Source of the DNA: Aliidiomarina sp.
Lineage (GTDB): Bacteria; Pseudomonadota; Gammaproteobacteria; Enterobacterales; Alteromonadaceae
Direction of reading: 5' to 3'
Length of the DNA stretch: 64,000 nt
Assembly: GCF_022565475.1 (NCBI RefSeq)
Contig: NZ_JAIUMR010000008.1
Location: forward strand, 62,001-126,000
Part shown: positions 37,443 through 46,712 of the stretch, piece by piece
How the letters are laid out: each line of letters opens with the position of its first letter
How positions within the stretch are numbered: the stretch's first letter is position 1
Notes under the pieces: generated by a model
What the model was told of the DNA's origin: nothing
Database searches by the model: none
Seen by the model: only the letters and a program-made list of their open reading frames with translations
Position numbers and translations under genes: made by a program

Positions 37443-38609
37443 ATGAAAAACTTCAGTTTCTACAACCCAACGAAAATTATTTTTGGTGCTGAGCAAATTG
37501 CCGCAATCAGTCAAGAAGTCCCAGCAAATGCCCGAGTGATGTTGGCTTACGGCGGTGGCAGCATTAAAAAGAATGGTGTTTATGACCAGATTATCGCTGC
37601 GATAGGCGACCGCCTTGTTAGCGAATTCTCTGGCATTGAAGCCAACCCTGAATTCGAAACATTAGTGCGCGCCGCGCAACAAGTGAATGCCGACAACGTC
37701 GACTTCATTCTGGCTGCTGGCGGTGGCTCCGTCATTGATGGTGTGAAGTTCATTGCCGCTGCCGCTCATTACGACGGCGACCCATGGGAAATTATGACCA
37801 AAGGCGGCAAAGTCGTGAAGTCAGCGGTACCCTTCGGCGCCGTATTGACCTTGCCTGCGACCGGATCGGAAATGAATTCAGGTTCAGTGGTCACTCGCGC
37901 TGAATATAAAGCCAAATTACCGTTTGGCAGTCCGTTGGTTTACCCAGTATTTTCTGTCCTTGATCCAACGACGACCTACACCTTGCCAGTTCGCCAAGTC
38001 ATCAATGGTGTGATTGACCCGTTTGTGCACGTCATGGAGCAATACCTGACCTATCCGGTTGGTGCGCACCTGCAAGATCGCTTAGCCGAAGCCATTTTAC
38101 AAACACTCATTGATGTCGGTCCGCAAGCCTTAGCCGAGCCGGAGAACTATGAAGTACGCGCCAATGTCATGTGGTGCGCAACCATGGCTTTAAATGGCCT
38201 GATTGGCGTTGGCGTGCCGCAAGACTGGTCAACGCATATGATCGGCCACGAGCTTACGGCATTGTATGGTCTTGACCATGCGCAGACGCTCGCTGTGGTT
38301 TTACCTGCGAACTTGCGCGTGCGCAAAGCCGACAAACTAGCTAAGCTAGCTCAATACGCTGAGCGCGTTTGGGGAATTACCGAAGGTAGTGACGACGAAA
38401 AAGCCGAAGCGGCGATTGCTAAGACCGAGGAATTCTTCTTTAACTTAGGTGCGGGTACTCGCCTTGAGCACTACGACCTCGACAGCTCCGTCATTGACAC
38501 GATTATTAAGCAACTTGAAAGTCACCGCATGGTCAAGTTGGGTGAAAACCAGGATGTAACGCCCGACGTTAGCCGAGCGATTTTAGAGCGAGCGCTATCG
38601 AACGATTAA
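37443..38609 (+). CDS. Iron-containing alcohol dehydrogenase (YqhD/BdhA type)
   Basis: The 388-residue product is a group III metal-dependent alcohol dehydrogenase close to E. coli YqhD, an NADPH-dependent aldehyde reductase (387 residues). It begins MKNFSFYNPTKIIFG, has the cofactor-binding GGGSVIDG (about 94-101) and PATGSEMNSGSV, and iron ligands in a series of His residues (FVHVMEQYL, HMIGHELTALYG, DHAQTLAVV). The ATG at 37443 has CGGAG upstream. A likely role is detoxifying short aldehydes. It stands alone and converges on the cysteine-synthase-like gene. Confidence 0.9.
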   Translation: MKNFSFYNPTKIIFGAEQIAAISQEVPANARVMLAYGGGSIKKNGVYDQIIAAIGDRLVSEFSGIEANPEFETLVRAAQQVNADNVDFILAAGGGSVIDGVKFIAAAAHYDGDPWEIMTKGGKVVKSAVPFGAVLTLPATGSEMNSGSVVTRAEYKAKLPFGSPLVYPVFSVLDPTTTYTLPVRQVINGVIDPFVHVMEQYLTYPVGAHLQDRLAEAILQTLIDVGPQALAEPENYEVRANVMWCATMALNGLIGVGVPQDWSTHMIGHELTALYGLDHAQTLAVVLPANLRVRKADKLAKLAQYAERVWGITEGSDDEKAEAAIAKTEEFFFNLGAGTRLEHYDLDSSVIDTIIKQLESHRMVKLGENQDVTPDVSRAILERALSND

Positions 38610-38628
38610 GCGGCTAGGTTAGGGTTGG

Positions 38629-39714
38629 TTAGTTGACCTGCCAATCCCTGCGTTCAACTTTCAATGCCCGTGAGCGAGCAGCTCGATAACGCCCTTTTAA
38701 CGCGTCTATCGGCTCTGGCTCCGGGTTTAAGTCTCTACTACGCAAGTACTCAGGGTTATAAAGCTTGGAGATACTGCGCTCACCAAGATCACAAGCAAAG
38801 GTGACAATCGTTTTCCCAGGCTCATGTTGCAGCGCCGCAAACAATGCGCCGGCAACATTCAAAGCCGAACTACTTCCAAGCACAATGCCGTCCTGTTCGC
38901 GTACATATGAGGCAATACTGACAAGGTCTTGATCCGGCAAGTTGAGTGCATAGTCGATTTTGGCATGGCGGAAGTTTTCAACTAAACGCATGATGCCAAT
39001 TCCCTCGGTCATCGAGCCACCTGTGGCCCGATACTCACCACTACGCAAGAACTCGTAAACGCCGGAGCCGTCGGGGTCAATCATCCATACTTCAAGCTCT
39101 GGTTTTTGTTCTTTCAAAAATTTTGAATTGCCCGCTAAAGTCCCGCCTGTACCGGCAACTGAAACTAAGATATCGATTGCGCCATCGGTTTGTTGCCAAA
39201 TTTCTGGCCCCGTTTGCAGGTAGTGCGCTCGCATATTGCTGGTATTTTCAAACTGGTTCGCCCACCAATAACTCGGGTTTTCCTCGGCAAGGCGGCGGGC
39301 GGTGTGGTAGAAGTGGTTTTCGTCGCGAAAAGGTACGGGTGGCACCGTCATTAAACGTCCACCGTGCAGTTCGATCATGCGCGTTTTTTCTGGTGTTTGG
39401 TCATTGGGCATTACCACTAACAAATCAAAGCCGAGGGATTTCGCCACCACCGCTAAGCCAATCCCTGTGTTCCCCGCGGTGCCTTCAACGATAGTCATAC
39501 CTGGCTTTAATTCACCGCGTTCCATCGCATCTTGAACAAGTTGCAGCGCTGCTCTGTCTTTAATCGAGCCGCCTGGGTTTTGAAATTCACACTTCAGATA
39601 AATATTCGAACCCGACAACTTTGATAACGACGGAATTAATAATAAATCGGTATTACCGATCAGTTCTGCTTGCGAACGGGCACGCCTTAATCCAACCATA
39701 ACCACCTCATTCAT
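38629..39714 (-). CDS. Cysteine-synthase-like PLP enzyme (fold type II)
   Basis: The 361-residue product is a PLP-dependent beta-replacing enzyme of the cysteine synthase/CBS family. Lys52 in NPGGSIKDRAA binds PLP, and AGTGGTLAG (about 192-200) holds the cofactor phosphate. The substrate loop is EGTAGNTG in place of the usual TSGNTG, so the serine that contacts the substrate carboxylate is alanine. A similar EGTAGNTG loop occurs in fungal cysteine synthase 2-type proteins. It is longer than CysK (323) because of a C-terminal basic tail. Two starts are possible: ATG 39714, or ATG 39699 with GAGG at ideal distance. Substrate is uncertain. Confidence 0.78.
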   Translation of the reverse strand: MNEVVMVGLRRARSQAELIGNTDLLLIPSLSKLSGSNIYLKCEFQNPGGSIKDRAALQLVQDAMERGELKPGMTIVEGTAGNTGIGLAVVAKSLGFDLLVVMPNDQTPEKTRMIELHGGRLMTVPPVPFRDENHFYHTARRLAEENPSYWWANQFENTSNMRAHYLQTGPEIWQQTDGAIDILVSVAGTGGTLAGNSKFLKEQKPELEVWMIDPDGSGVYEFLRSGEYRATGGSMTEGIGIMRLVENFRHAKIDYALNLPDQDLVSIASYVREQDGIVLGSSSALNVAGALFAALQHEPGKTIVTFACDLGERSISKLYNPEYLRSRDLNPEPEPIDALKGRYRAARSRALKVERRDWQVN

Positions 39715-40024
39715 TCCCTACTACGGACTTGCTCCACAGCTCAATATGCATGGAGGCTACTATAGCAAAGGCATGCGAACAAATGCAGTGATAGTAAGCT
39801 TTGGCTTCAGAATATTTCTGCATAATTAATAATCAACAAAAGGCGTGGCGACTTCAAAATCTGCGGTGTATACTTGTTCCTGCTTGTAAGCAGCTCGTTT
39901 TGAACGCTGGAACGATATCTTCTTGGAAGTCCTCGTCTATAGCCTCTCAATCTAGCTGTCGAACAGCATTAAGTTCGCTGGCTTATGGTCAGCAGTTTCA
40001 TTTTAAAGAAAGTTAGGAAAGGCT
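39715..40024 (+). promoter_or_regulatory. Upstream region and long leader of the cold-shock gene
   Basis: This 310-bp gap has no recognised gene. The best -10 candidate is TATACT at 39869-39874 with only a poor -35, giving a predicted leader of about 145 nt. Long structured leaders are typical of cold-induced csp mRNAs. AGTTAGGAAAGG just before the ATG is the ribosome site. Confidence 0.45.
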
Positions 40025-40234
40025 ATGTCTGATATCGTTACTGGTACCGTTAAGTGGTTCAACGAATCGAAAGGTTTTGGTTTTCTTGAGCGCGCCGGCG
40101 GTCCAGATGTGTTTGTTCACTTCAGCGCCATTCAAGGTGACGGCTTCCGCACCCTGACTGAAGGCCAGAAAGTTCAGTTCACGATCACGCAAGGCCAGAA
40201 AGGCCCACAAGCTGAGAACGTAACTGTTGTTTAG
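40025..40234 (+). CDS. Cold-shock protein (CspA family)
   Basis: The 69-residue product is a single cold-shock domain that binds single-stranded RNA and DNA. RNP1 (KGFGFLE, about 16-22) and RNP2 (VFVHFSAI, about 30-37) are intact, and the opening [14 protein letters not shown] is the classic form. The central GGPDVFVHF segment replaces the usual DGSKDVFVHF, shortening the loop slightly. Leader length suggests cold induction, but stationary-phase or constitutive paralogs look alike. Two hairpins follow the stop codon. Confidence 0.95.
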   Translation: MSDIVTGTVKWFNESKGFGFLERAGGPDVFVHFSAIQGDGFRTLTEGQKVQFTITQGQKGPQAENVTVV

Positions 40235-40256
40235 TCATGTCATTGTTTGACATGAC
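40234..40256 (+). terminator. Hairpin directly after the cold-shock gene
   Basis: GTCATGTCA and TGACATGAC form a perfect 9-bp stem with a 5-nt loop right at the csp stop codon, followed by CCGTTTTG. It may be a weak terminator or an mRNA 3'-end stabiliser ahead of the stronger terminator at 40302. Confidence 0.5.
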
Positions 40257-40301
40257 CGTTTTGACATCCGTCAGTCAACAACGTTTACAGACAAACAATT
40301 C

Positions 40302-40334
40302 AAATAATGGTCGGCGTTCAGCCGACCATTATTT
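40302..40334. terminator. Rho-independent terminator (csp / RND gene)
   Basis: AAATAATGGTCGGC and GCCGACCATTATTT form a perfect 14-bp stem with a 5-nt loop, with A and T runs in both orientations. It ends the cold-shock transcript and overlaps the stop codon of the convergent RND gene. Confidence 0.85.
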
Positions 40335-43300
40335 TATGCGGTGTTACCGCGCTTGCTAGTTAAAAAAGCCACCAAGCGTTCAGCGACGCCATTAACAATC
40401 AGGTAGAAGGCAGGAACGACGAAAAGAGTCAGCAGCATCGCACTGAGCAGGCCGCCGACCACGGTCAACGCCAGTGGGTGCATAATTTCTGCACCTTCAC
40501 CAATGCCGAGCGCCAACGGCAACATACCGAGCACGGTGGTTAGCGTCGTCATTAAAATAGGTCGCAAGCGTACACTCGCGGCTTGCAGCACCGCCTCATG
40601 CATCGACAGTTGCTCGTCACGACGGCCTTTCTCAATATATTCCACCAGTAAAATGGCGTTATTGACGACAATCCCAATCAACAAGACCACGCCGATGAGT
40701 ACTGGCGCTGACAAGGCTGTGCTCGTCAGTTTTAAGATACTGACAACACCAACCAGCGCCAGCGGTGCTGCGGTCAAAATTACCAAAGGATTGGTTAATC
40801 GTTCATATTGCACCGCCATGACCACGAACACTAGGAACAGTGCCAAAAAGACCACCGTTCGCAATTCGCGATTGGTTTCTTGGATGGTTTCCCATTGACC
40901 GGCATAAATCAAACTGAACGACTCCGGCAATTCGAAACCTTCCATGCGGGCGTCGACTTCTGCCATGATACTGGCCACGTCATTGACTGCCGTATTGATA
41001 TCACCATTAATTCGAACAACTCGATTTTGATTTTCACGTTCAATATGGGCTGGCCCCTCACCGAGCTGAAAACTCGCGACATCACGCAGCAATACCGGCG
41101 CACCTTGCACGCGATCAAGTAGCAAATTACCTAAGACTTCTTCGTCATTGACCTGATCGCGCGGTAAACGCACGCGCACATCGTATTCATATTGACCATC
41201 TCGGAAGTACGACGGTACGGCACCGTCAACAGCAAATCGCACCGCACGACCAATTTCAGAAACCCGCAAGCCTAAATCTGCCGCGCGCTCGCGATCGACG
41301 ATAATCCGCATTAATGGGCTTTGATCTTCACGTCCCACTTCAACCCCTTCGAGCCCGGGAATACCTTGCAGCAGCGCTGCTATTTCGCGTGCGGTTTCGC
41401 GTAAATCACGCAATTCATCACCGACCACACTAATTGAGAAGTCCGCGCCACCTGGGCTAAATTGCAATCCGCGAATGGATGGCGGCCGCACACTGATACG
41501 GGCGCCTGGCAAGTCTAAAGCGTCGAGCCGCTGCTGCGCTTCGGCAACCCACTGACCTGCGGTCATGTCCGGTCGTTCGCGCGAGGGCGTGAGTTGAACT
41601 CGAATATTACTGGTACCAGGCCGTTCGTTAATAATACCGCCACCTAAATGACCACCAACCAAGGCGAACATGGTTTCAACATGCGGCATATCCATAATGA
41701 CTGCTTCAATTTGGCGCGCCGCCTCGTCAGTTTCCAGCGGCGGCGTACCGCTCGGTAGCACCAGACGCACACTCACGCCACCGTCATCAACTTGCGGTAA
41801 AAACTCGTTCCCTAAGTCGCTGCCAACATTCACAATCACAACCACACCGGCAATAGCGGCAGCGACCACCATGTAGCGCCATCGCAACAGCTTCGCTAAT
41901 GCTTTGACATAAATGGTTTGCAACCAGCCAATAAAACGCGCAAACCCACGAACGAGCCAACTGTTTTCAAAACCACTTTGCCAACTAATTTTGGCAAGCA
42001 AGGCCGCTAATGCCGGAATAAGTGTCAGTGCTGCGGCCAAGGTCGCTAATATCGCGAAAGAAATGGTTAGAATTAATTCTCGGAAAATCATCGAAGCATA
42101 ACCGGTGATCAACAGAAACGGCAAAACCGCTGCTAAGTTGGTTAAGGTACCCGCTGTGATTGCCGAAGACACTTCAGCCGCGCCTTGTTCAGCGCTTTCA
42201 TCAATGCTCTGAGATTCATCCTTTTGATGGCGAAAAATGTTTTCTAACATGACGATGGCGTTATCGAGCAACAACCCAACCCCAAGCGCAAGACCGCCTA
42301 AACTGATGACATTGAGAGTGAGGCCGCTAGCCCCCATGAGTGCAAAGGTTGCAAGGACCGCAACAGGAATGGATAAACCGACCACAAAGCTTTTGCGCAA
42401 GGAGCCCAAAAACAGCATAACCATGAGCATCGCTAATACACCACCTAAAACGGCTGCAGTGCCGACACTACTAATAGCTCCGCGAATAAAATAAACCGGA
42501 TCGTCAATCGGTTGAAAACGAATATCAGCAGGTAAAAAGCCGCTTCGGTCCAATTGTAGCATAAGGCTTTGCACGGCTTCGACGACATCCACCGTATTCG
42601 CTTCCGGTAACTTGGTCAGCGAAACCTGCACCGCTGGAGTACCGTTTAAACGGGAAAATAGACGCTGCTCACGAAAGCCGTCACGGACCTCAGCAACTTC
42701 ACTGAGGCGAATACGTTGATCAGAACCGGGAATTTGTAACAGAAGATTAGCGACATCCTCTTCTGAAGTCAGCATGCCATCGGTTTTTGCCATCACATCA
42801 AAACTTGCAGAGGTCATCCAACCTGCCGCTACATCGATATTTTCCATCGCTAACAAGTCGACAATATCCTGCATGCGCAAGCCGAAAGCGCGAAGGCGCT
42901 GCTGATCGACAATGACTTCCATTTCGCGTTGTAACCCGCCGGCAACTTCAACACCTGCAACACCATGAATTGACACCAGTTGTGGCGTAAGTTGATTGAC
43001 GACCCAATCACGCACCGCGACTTCACTGCGCACCGTTGAACTGAAGCCTGCTTGCCAGACTGGGTCTTGTGACGGATCTCGTTTATACAGGCGCGGAGGT
43101 TCGGCATCAGGCGGCAATTGTGTCCGTGCTAACTCAAGCAGTCTTCCGGCATCCTGAAGGGCAAGGTCGAGGTTGGTACCGAGCTCGAAATGCAAATTTA
43201 CATTGGTTCTTCCTTCCGAGGCCCGACTATCAATGAGCACCAGATTCTCGACGGCGGCGAGATTCCTTTCGAGCACGCGCGTCACTTGCTCTTCCATCAC

Positions 43301-43474
43301 CTCAGGCGCAACGCCTGGATGATTCACAGTGACTGTAATTTGCGGGTATTCAATATGCGGCAGGAGGTCAACCGGCAGGCGTTGCACGAAGAACAAACCG
43401 AGGACGAGAATAACGGCTGTCAGTGACAGCGTCCCGATGGGACGACGGATGGCTTGACTGCTGAGCCCACGCAT
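40334..43474 (-). CDS. RND efflux transporter, inner-membrane pump subunit
   Basis: The 1046-residue product is a proton-driven RND pump of the AcrB/HAE1 superfamily. It has twelve membrane segments in two halves, two large periplasmic loops, and the proton-relay acidic residues in helix 4 (GLALGVGLLLDNAIVMLEN). The sequence GAISSVGTAAVLGGVLAML marks helix 2. It is closer to the broad multidrug/heavy-hydrocarbon group than to the metal-exporting CusA group, which has characteristic methionines absent here. The gene is 3 bp after the periplasmic adaptor gene. No outer-membrane channel gene is adjacent, so a TolC-like protein encoded elsewhere must complete the pump. Confidence 0.92.
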   Translation of the reverse strand: MRGLSSQAIRRPIGTLSLTAVILVLGLFFVQRLPVDLLPHIEYPQITVTVNHPGVAPEVMEEQVTRVLERNLAAVENLVLIDSRASEGRTNVNLHFELGTNLDLALQDAGRLLELARTQLPPDAEPPRLYKRDPSQDPVWQAGFSSTVRSEVAVRDWVVNQLTPQLVSIHGVAGVEVAGGLQREMEVIVDQQRLRAFGLRMQDIVDLLAMENIDVAAGWMTSASFDVMAKTDGMLTSEEDVANLLLQIPGSDQRIRLSEVAEVRDGFREQRLFSRLNGTPAVQVSLTKLPEANTVDVVEAVQSLMLQLDRSGFLPADIRFQPIDDPVYFIRGAISSVGTAAVLGGVLAMLMVMLFLGSLRKSFVVGLSIPVAVLATFALMGASGLTLNVISLGGLALGVGLLLDNAIVMLENIFRHQKDESQSIDESAEQGAAEVSSAITAGTLTNLAAVLPFLLITGYASMIFRELILTISFAILATLAAALTLIPALAALLAKISWQSGFENSWLVRGFARFIGWLQTIYVKALAKLLRWRYMVVAAAIAGVVVIVNVGSDLGNEFLPQVDDGGVSVRLVLPSGTPPLETDEAARQIEAVIMDMPHVETMFALVGGHLGGGIINERPGTSNIRVQLTPSRERPDMTAGQWVAEAQQRLDALDLPGARISVRPPSIRGLQFSPGGADFSISVVGDELRDLRETAREIAALLQGIPGLEGVEVGREDQSPLMRIIVDRERAADLGLRVSEIGRAVRFAVDGAVPSYFRDGQYEYDVRVRLPRDQVNDEEVLGNLLLDRVQGAPVLLRDVASFQLGEGPAHIERENQNRVVRINGDINTAVNDVASIMAEVDARMEGFELPESFSLIYAGQWETIQETNRELRTVVFLALFLVFVVMAVQYERLTNPLVILTAAPLALVGVVSILKLTSTALSAPVLIGVVLLIGIVVNNAILLVEYIEKGRRDEQLSMHEAVLQAASVRLRPILMTTLTTVLGMLPLALGIGEGAEIMHPLALTVVGGLLSAMLLTLFVVPAFYLIVNGVAERLVAFLTSKRGNTA

Positions 43475-43477
43475 CCG

Positions 43478-44569
43478 CTAACCTCGCCAATTCACAATGC
43501 GCACGCGGGTGCCGTCGCGCATATCAATCGGATTGGTTGCTAAGACAACGGCACCAGCGTCAATGCCATCGACCACTTCAGTCCATTGGCCGCGAGTAAT
43601 CCCGGTTTGAATGATCACGCGCGTCAAACGGTCATCGATCACTTGATAAACATAGCGGTCGGTGCCGTCCTCACCAATCGCAGCAGCCGGTACCGCCAGC
43701 GAATCGGGACGCGAGTCCACAATCAAAGGTAAACGCGCTAGAAAACCTGGGCGAACACCGCGTTCGTAACTATCACTTGGCAGCAATACTTCGACATGAA
43801 TTAAACGACTCTCTGCATCTGCTGCAGGGAAAATACGACGAATGCTGCCGGTGATTGTTTCATCGGGCAATGCGTCAAGCCGCACTGGCACTTCCTGCCC
43901 CACGGTCAAATGCCGCACATCGCGTTCGGAAACGCCCGGTAAGATCACTAACTCGTCCATTTTCGCGAGCACAAATAATGGCTCCCGTGGCTCAACCGCT
44001 TCGCCTTCCTGAATATAGCGCGCAGTGATCACGCCGTCTGTGGGCGCAGTAATGACGCCAAAAGACAGACGTGTTTGCCACAAATCCCGTTCTGCGGTGG
44101 CAGCCGCATAGCTAGCTTCCGCTCGCTCCAGTTCCGCCCGCGCTATCGTTTGGGTATCGCTGAGCTGACGAATACGCTCAAGTTCTAACCGCGCTTCTTG
44201 CGCTCGGGCTTGCGCACGATTCAATTCCGCTTGTTGCTCGGCGACATCGAACTCAGCCAGACGTTGGCCTTGCGTGACATAGTCTGATTCTTCAACGGCA
44301 ATCGAATTCACCATCCCTTGCGCCCGGCTATTGAGATTGACAACAACACGCGGTTGCACCGTCGCCGACAAATTTAATTGTCGCGACAGATCTCGTGGCA
44401 CAACTTCGTAAGCTGCTATCGGCGTTCTTGGTTGTTCACCTGCAGAGCTATTTTGCTCAGTTTGCTCGGAGCAAGCAGTCAGCAAGAGCAAGGTTGCTGC
44501 CGCGCTAAGCAAAGCAATAAACAAAGTCAGTCGCCGAAATTTTTGCGGTTCACCTTTTAGTGTGGTCAT
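43478..44569 (-). CDS. RND efflux periplasmic adaptor (MFP) lipoprotein
   Basis: The 363-residue product is the membrane fusion protein that links the RND pump to an outer-membrane channel. It has a lipoprotein signal (LLLLTACSEQ, cysteine near residue 33), the lipoyl half-motifs (VNSIAVEESDYVTQGQRLAEFD and VITAPTDGVITARY, each partly quoted here), a helical hairpin between them, and a beta-barrel plus membrane-proximal domain. The ATG at 44569 gives a proper signal peptide; the longer frame upstream adds unrelated residues. It is followed after 3 bp by the pump gene, one operon. Confidence 0.9.
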   Translation of the reverse strand: MTTLKGEPQKFRRLTLFIALLSAAATLLLLTACSEQTEQNSSAGEQPRTPIAAYEVVPRDLSRQLNLSATVQPRVVVNLNSRAQGMVNSIAVEESDYVTQGQRLAEFDVAEQQAELNRAQARAQEARLELERIRQLSDTQTIARAELERAEASYAAATAERDLWQTRLSFGVITAPTDGVITARYIQEGEAVEPREPLFVLAKMDELVILPGVSERDVRHLTVGQEVPVRLDALPDETITGSIRRIFPAADAESRLIHVEVLLPSDSYERGVRPGFLARLPLIVDSRPDSLAVPAAAIGEDGTDRYVYQVIDDRLTRVIIQTGITRGQWTEVVDGIDAGAVVLATNPIDMRDGTRVRIVNWRG

Positions 44570-44609
44570 AAACTTATTACACCGGTTTGCAGAAAATTGT
44601 TCAATTCTT

Positions 44610-46529
44610 TTAGGCCTGTGTACCTTGTAACACGATGAGTTGTGTATTTGCGGTGACATTCACCTGCTCGTTTAACGGTGGATTCATCACAGTTCGGCCA
44701 TCGGGTTGTTGATAGCCAAGTAACACAGCCTGCTGAGCGAGTGCATGTTCGCGCAGTTCCGCAATGGTCACCGAGCGCTGTAACGCGGGTGGTGCGTAGC
44801 GAATGCCCATACGCGCACCTTCGGAACTCAGAAGCTGCTCATACACCGTATGTAGTTGCGGATAAACCGCGACTTGAGCAAGCACGTGCGAAACCACCAC
44901 GGAACTGACTAACACTTCGTTATGGCTGTGGTCAACATAGGCTTCATTACTCGGGTCGTGCAGCTCGACCATGATGTGCGGACGAAGGTCTGGGTTCCCC
45001 TGCGCCAGCAAGTAATCGAGCACCATGAATGCGACAATACTGCGAGCGTCGGCTTCCTCGCCCGTGCCTAAACGGTCACTACTAAACAACATCACGGCAT
45101 CATATTGATGGGGTTTCAATTCTTTTAGCACGGCTTCAAGGGTGTAGTCTGCTTCGCGCCAATTGATTTGTAACGGCATCTCGTCTTGACCATTTAACCC
45201 CCAACGCTGCTGTAATTTTCGCTGGCGCTCGTCAATACTCGACGTTGACACCGACGTTACCGCAAATTCAGTGCGTTGATCGGCAATGAACTGCTCAAGT
45301 AAAGCAGGCACACGGTTGTTCCAACCAAGCAACAACACTTTACTTTGGCGTGGACGTGGCGGCGTTAACAACAGCTGCGGGGTGGCTATCCGCTTATGCG
45401 TCGCTGAACCATTGCGATGTTGAATGTCGCGAACGCGACCAGCTAAGTATAGAATCTCATCGCCCGCTTTAAGCATAAAGTCTGCGGGCGGCGCTAAATA
45501 GGAGTGCTGCTCACCATTCACTTCGCGCAAGACACCACATGGTGTCACGTACAAAGCACTGGCATACACCTGTTGCCATTTTTTGCCGACAAAGTTAGCG
45601 GCAGTAACAGGAATAAATTGCGGCTGATCCGCATCGACCAACAATGCGTTCACGGCACCCGAAAGTCCCGGATACAAGGTACTACGCATCAAAATGCGTG
45701 CAATTAAGAGATCGGATGCCACCACTTCTAGCGGCCCACGGTAGGTGTGGCGAGCGATTGCGATTTTCTGTGCGTCCTGTAACTCAATAATCACCCGCGG
45801 CGGCAAGGTCGTCAGCTGCTGCGCTTGCAAAGATAACAAGACTTTGATGGCGTCCGCGTCGGCACTTAAGGTCTGCTCAGCGAAGTTCCCTCGTGATGGC
45901 ACAATTATGGTTTGCGCTTCTTGCACCGCGACTCGTTGCAGATGGTCTGGATTGAGTAGTGACCCAGACCGTAAAACCACACGCCGACGCTGCTTGGTCG
46001 ACCAAGGTTGAGCAAGAACCTCTTCACTTGGACCTTCGGTAATGTTATCGGCTAATACGGCGATGCGATTGACTAAAGTCGCGGGAACTTCTGGGTGAAT
46101 CAATTCATTAACCACCGGAATTGAGCGCGACGTCCAACCGAGAATAACCGTGTGTTGGCGAAATGAAACCGGGGTCTGCCCTAGCTCAAATCGACGCATT
46201 TGGCGAAAGAGCCATTGGGTCATAATTGCCACTAAGGTACCCATAAACAACACATAGCCGGCGACGGTGAGAAGTGTGGAGATAATGCGTCGCGAGGTGC
46301 CCTCGTCGTCACCTAGGTAACCCGGATCGGTTAAACGTAAAAATGACCACCAGAGTTCCTCTGCAATTCCGGCGTCACTGCGCGCAAACACAAAGACTAA
46401 AAAGCCCCCAAACACCGCAACTGCAGCGACAACTCCCCAAGCCAAGAGTAGCTGCAACAGCGCACCGCCTCCGAGCATGCGCTCAAGCCAATACTTTAAT
46501 CGCCCAACCGTACTTGAACGCAAACTCAT
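44610..46529 (-). CDS. CASTOR/POLLUX-type ion channel protein
   Basis: The 639-residue product has two or more N-terminal membrane segments (about 23-50 and 83-105) and a pore-like stretch between them (WWSFLRLTDPGYLGDD). A tandem of Rossmann-like RCK/TrkA-type domains follows (first HTVILGWTSRSIPVV, second KVLLLGWNNRVPALL). This matches the CASTOR/POLLUX channel family, whose plant members are nuclear calcium channels; bacterial homologs are little studied. The TVGYG potassium-filter motif is absent. It is 41 bp upstream of the adaptor gene, though a link to the efflux pump is not implied. Its 5' end lies 183 bp from the divergent BCCT gene. Confidence 0.8.
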   Translation of the reverse strand: MSLRSSTVGRLKYWLERMLGGGALLQLLLAWGVVAAVAVFGGFLVFVFARSDAGIAEELWWSFLRLTDPGYLGDDEGTSRRIISTLLTVAGYVLFMGTLVAIMTQWLFRQMRRFELGQTPVSFRQHTVILGWTSRSIPVVNELIHPEVPATLVNRIAVLADNITEGPSEEVLAQPWSTKQRRRVVLRSGSLLNPDHLQRVAVQEAQTIIVPSRGNFAEQTLSADADAIKVLLSLQAQQLTTLPPRVIIELQDAQKIAIARHTYRGPLEVVASDLLIARILMRSTLYPGLSGAVNALLVDADQPQFIPVTAANFVGKKWQQVYASALYVTPCGVLREVNGEQHSYLAPPADFMLKAGDEILYLAGRVRDIQHRNGSATHKRIATPQLLLTPPRPRQSKVLLLGWNNRVPALLEQFIADQRTEFAVTSVSTSSIDERQRKLQQRWGLNGQDEMPLQINWREADYTLEAVLKELKPHQYDAVMLFSSDRLGTGEEADARSIVAFMVLDYLLAQGNPDLRPHIMVELHDPSNEAYVDHSHNEVLVSSVVVSHVLAQVAVYPQLHTVYEQLLSSEGARMGIRYAPPALQRSVTIAELREHALAQQAVLLGYQQPDGRTVMNPPLNEQVNVTANTQLIVLQGTQA

Positions 46530-46605
46530 ACTGATTTCCTTATAATTTTTTTTCCTCGGTCAGTTTAGCAGGAAAATTAATCATTCAATTGCTAGTTTCT
46601 TAATT

Positions 46606-46626
46606 AATCTGGGGGCGCGCCAGATT
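46606..46626. other. GC-rich inverted repeat upstream of the BCCT gene
   Basis: AATCTGG and CCAGATT enclose the 7-base GGGCGCG. It lies between two divergent genes, so it may be an operator or a structured leader; no transcription factor was matched. Confidence 0.3.
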
Positions 46627-46712
46627 TCAACTTGTGATTTCACTTCAGACTGCTAGTGTAAATAGGTATGCCACCAGAATAATAAACGATTGCCACAACA
46701 AGGAGTCTTTGC

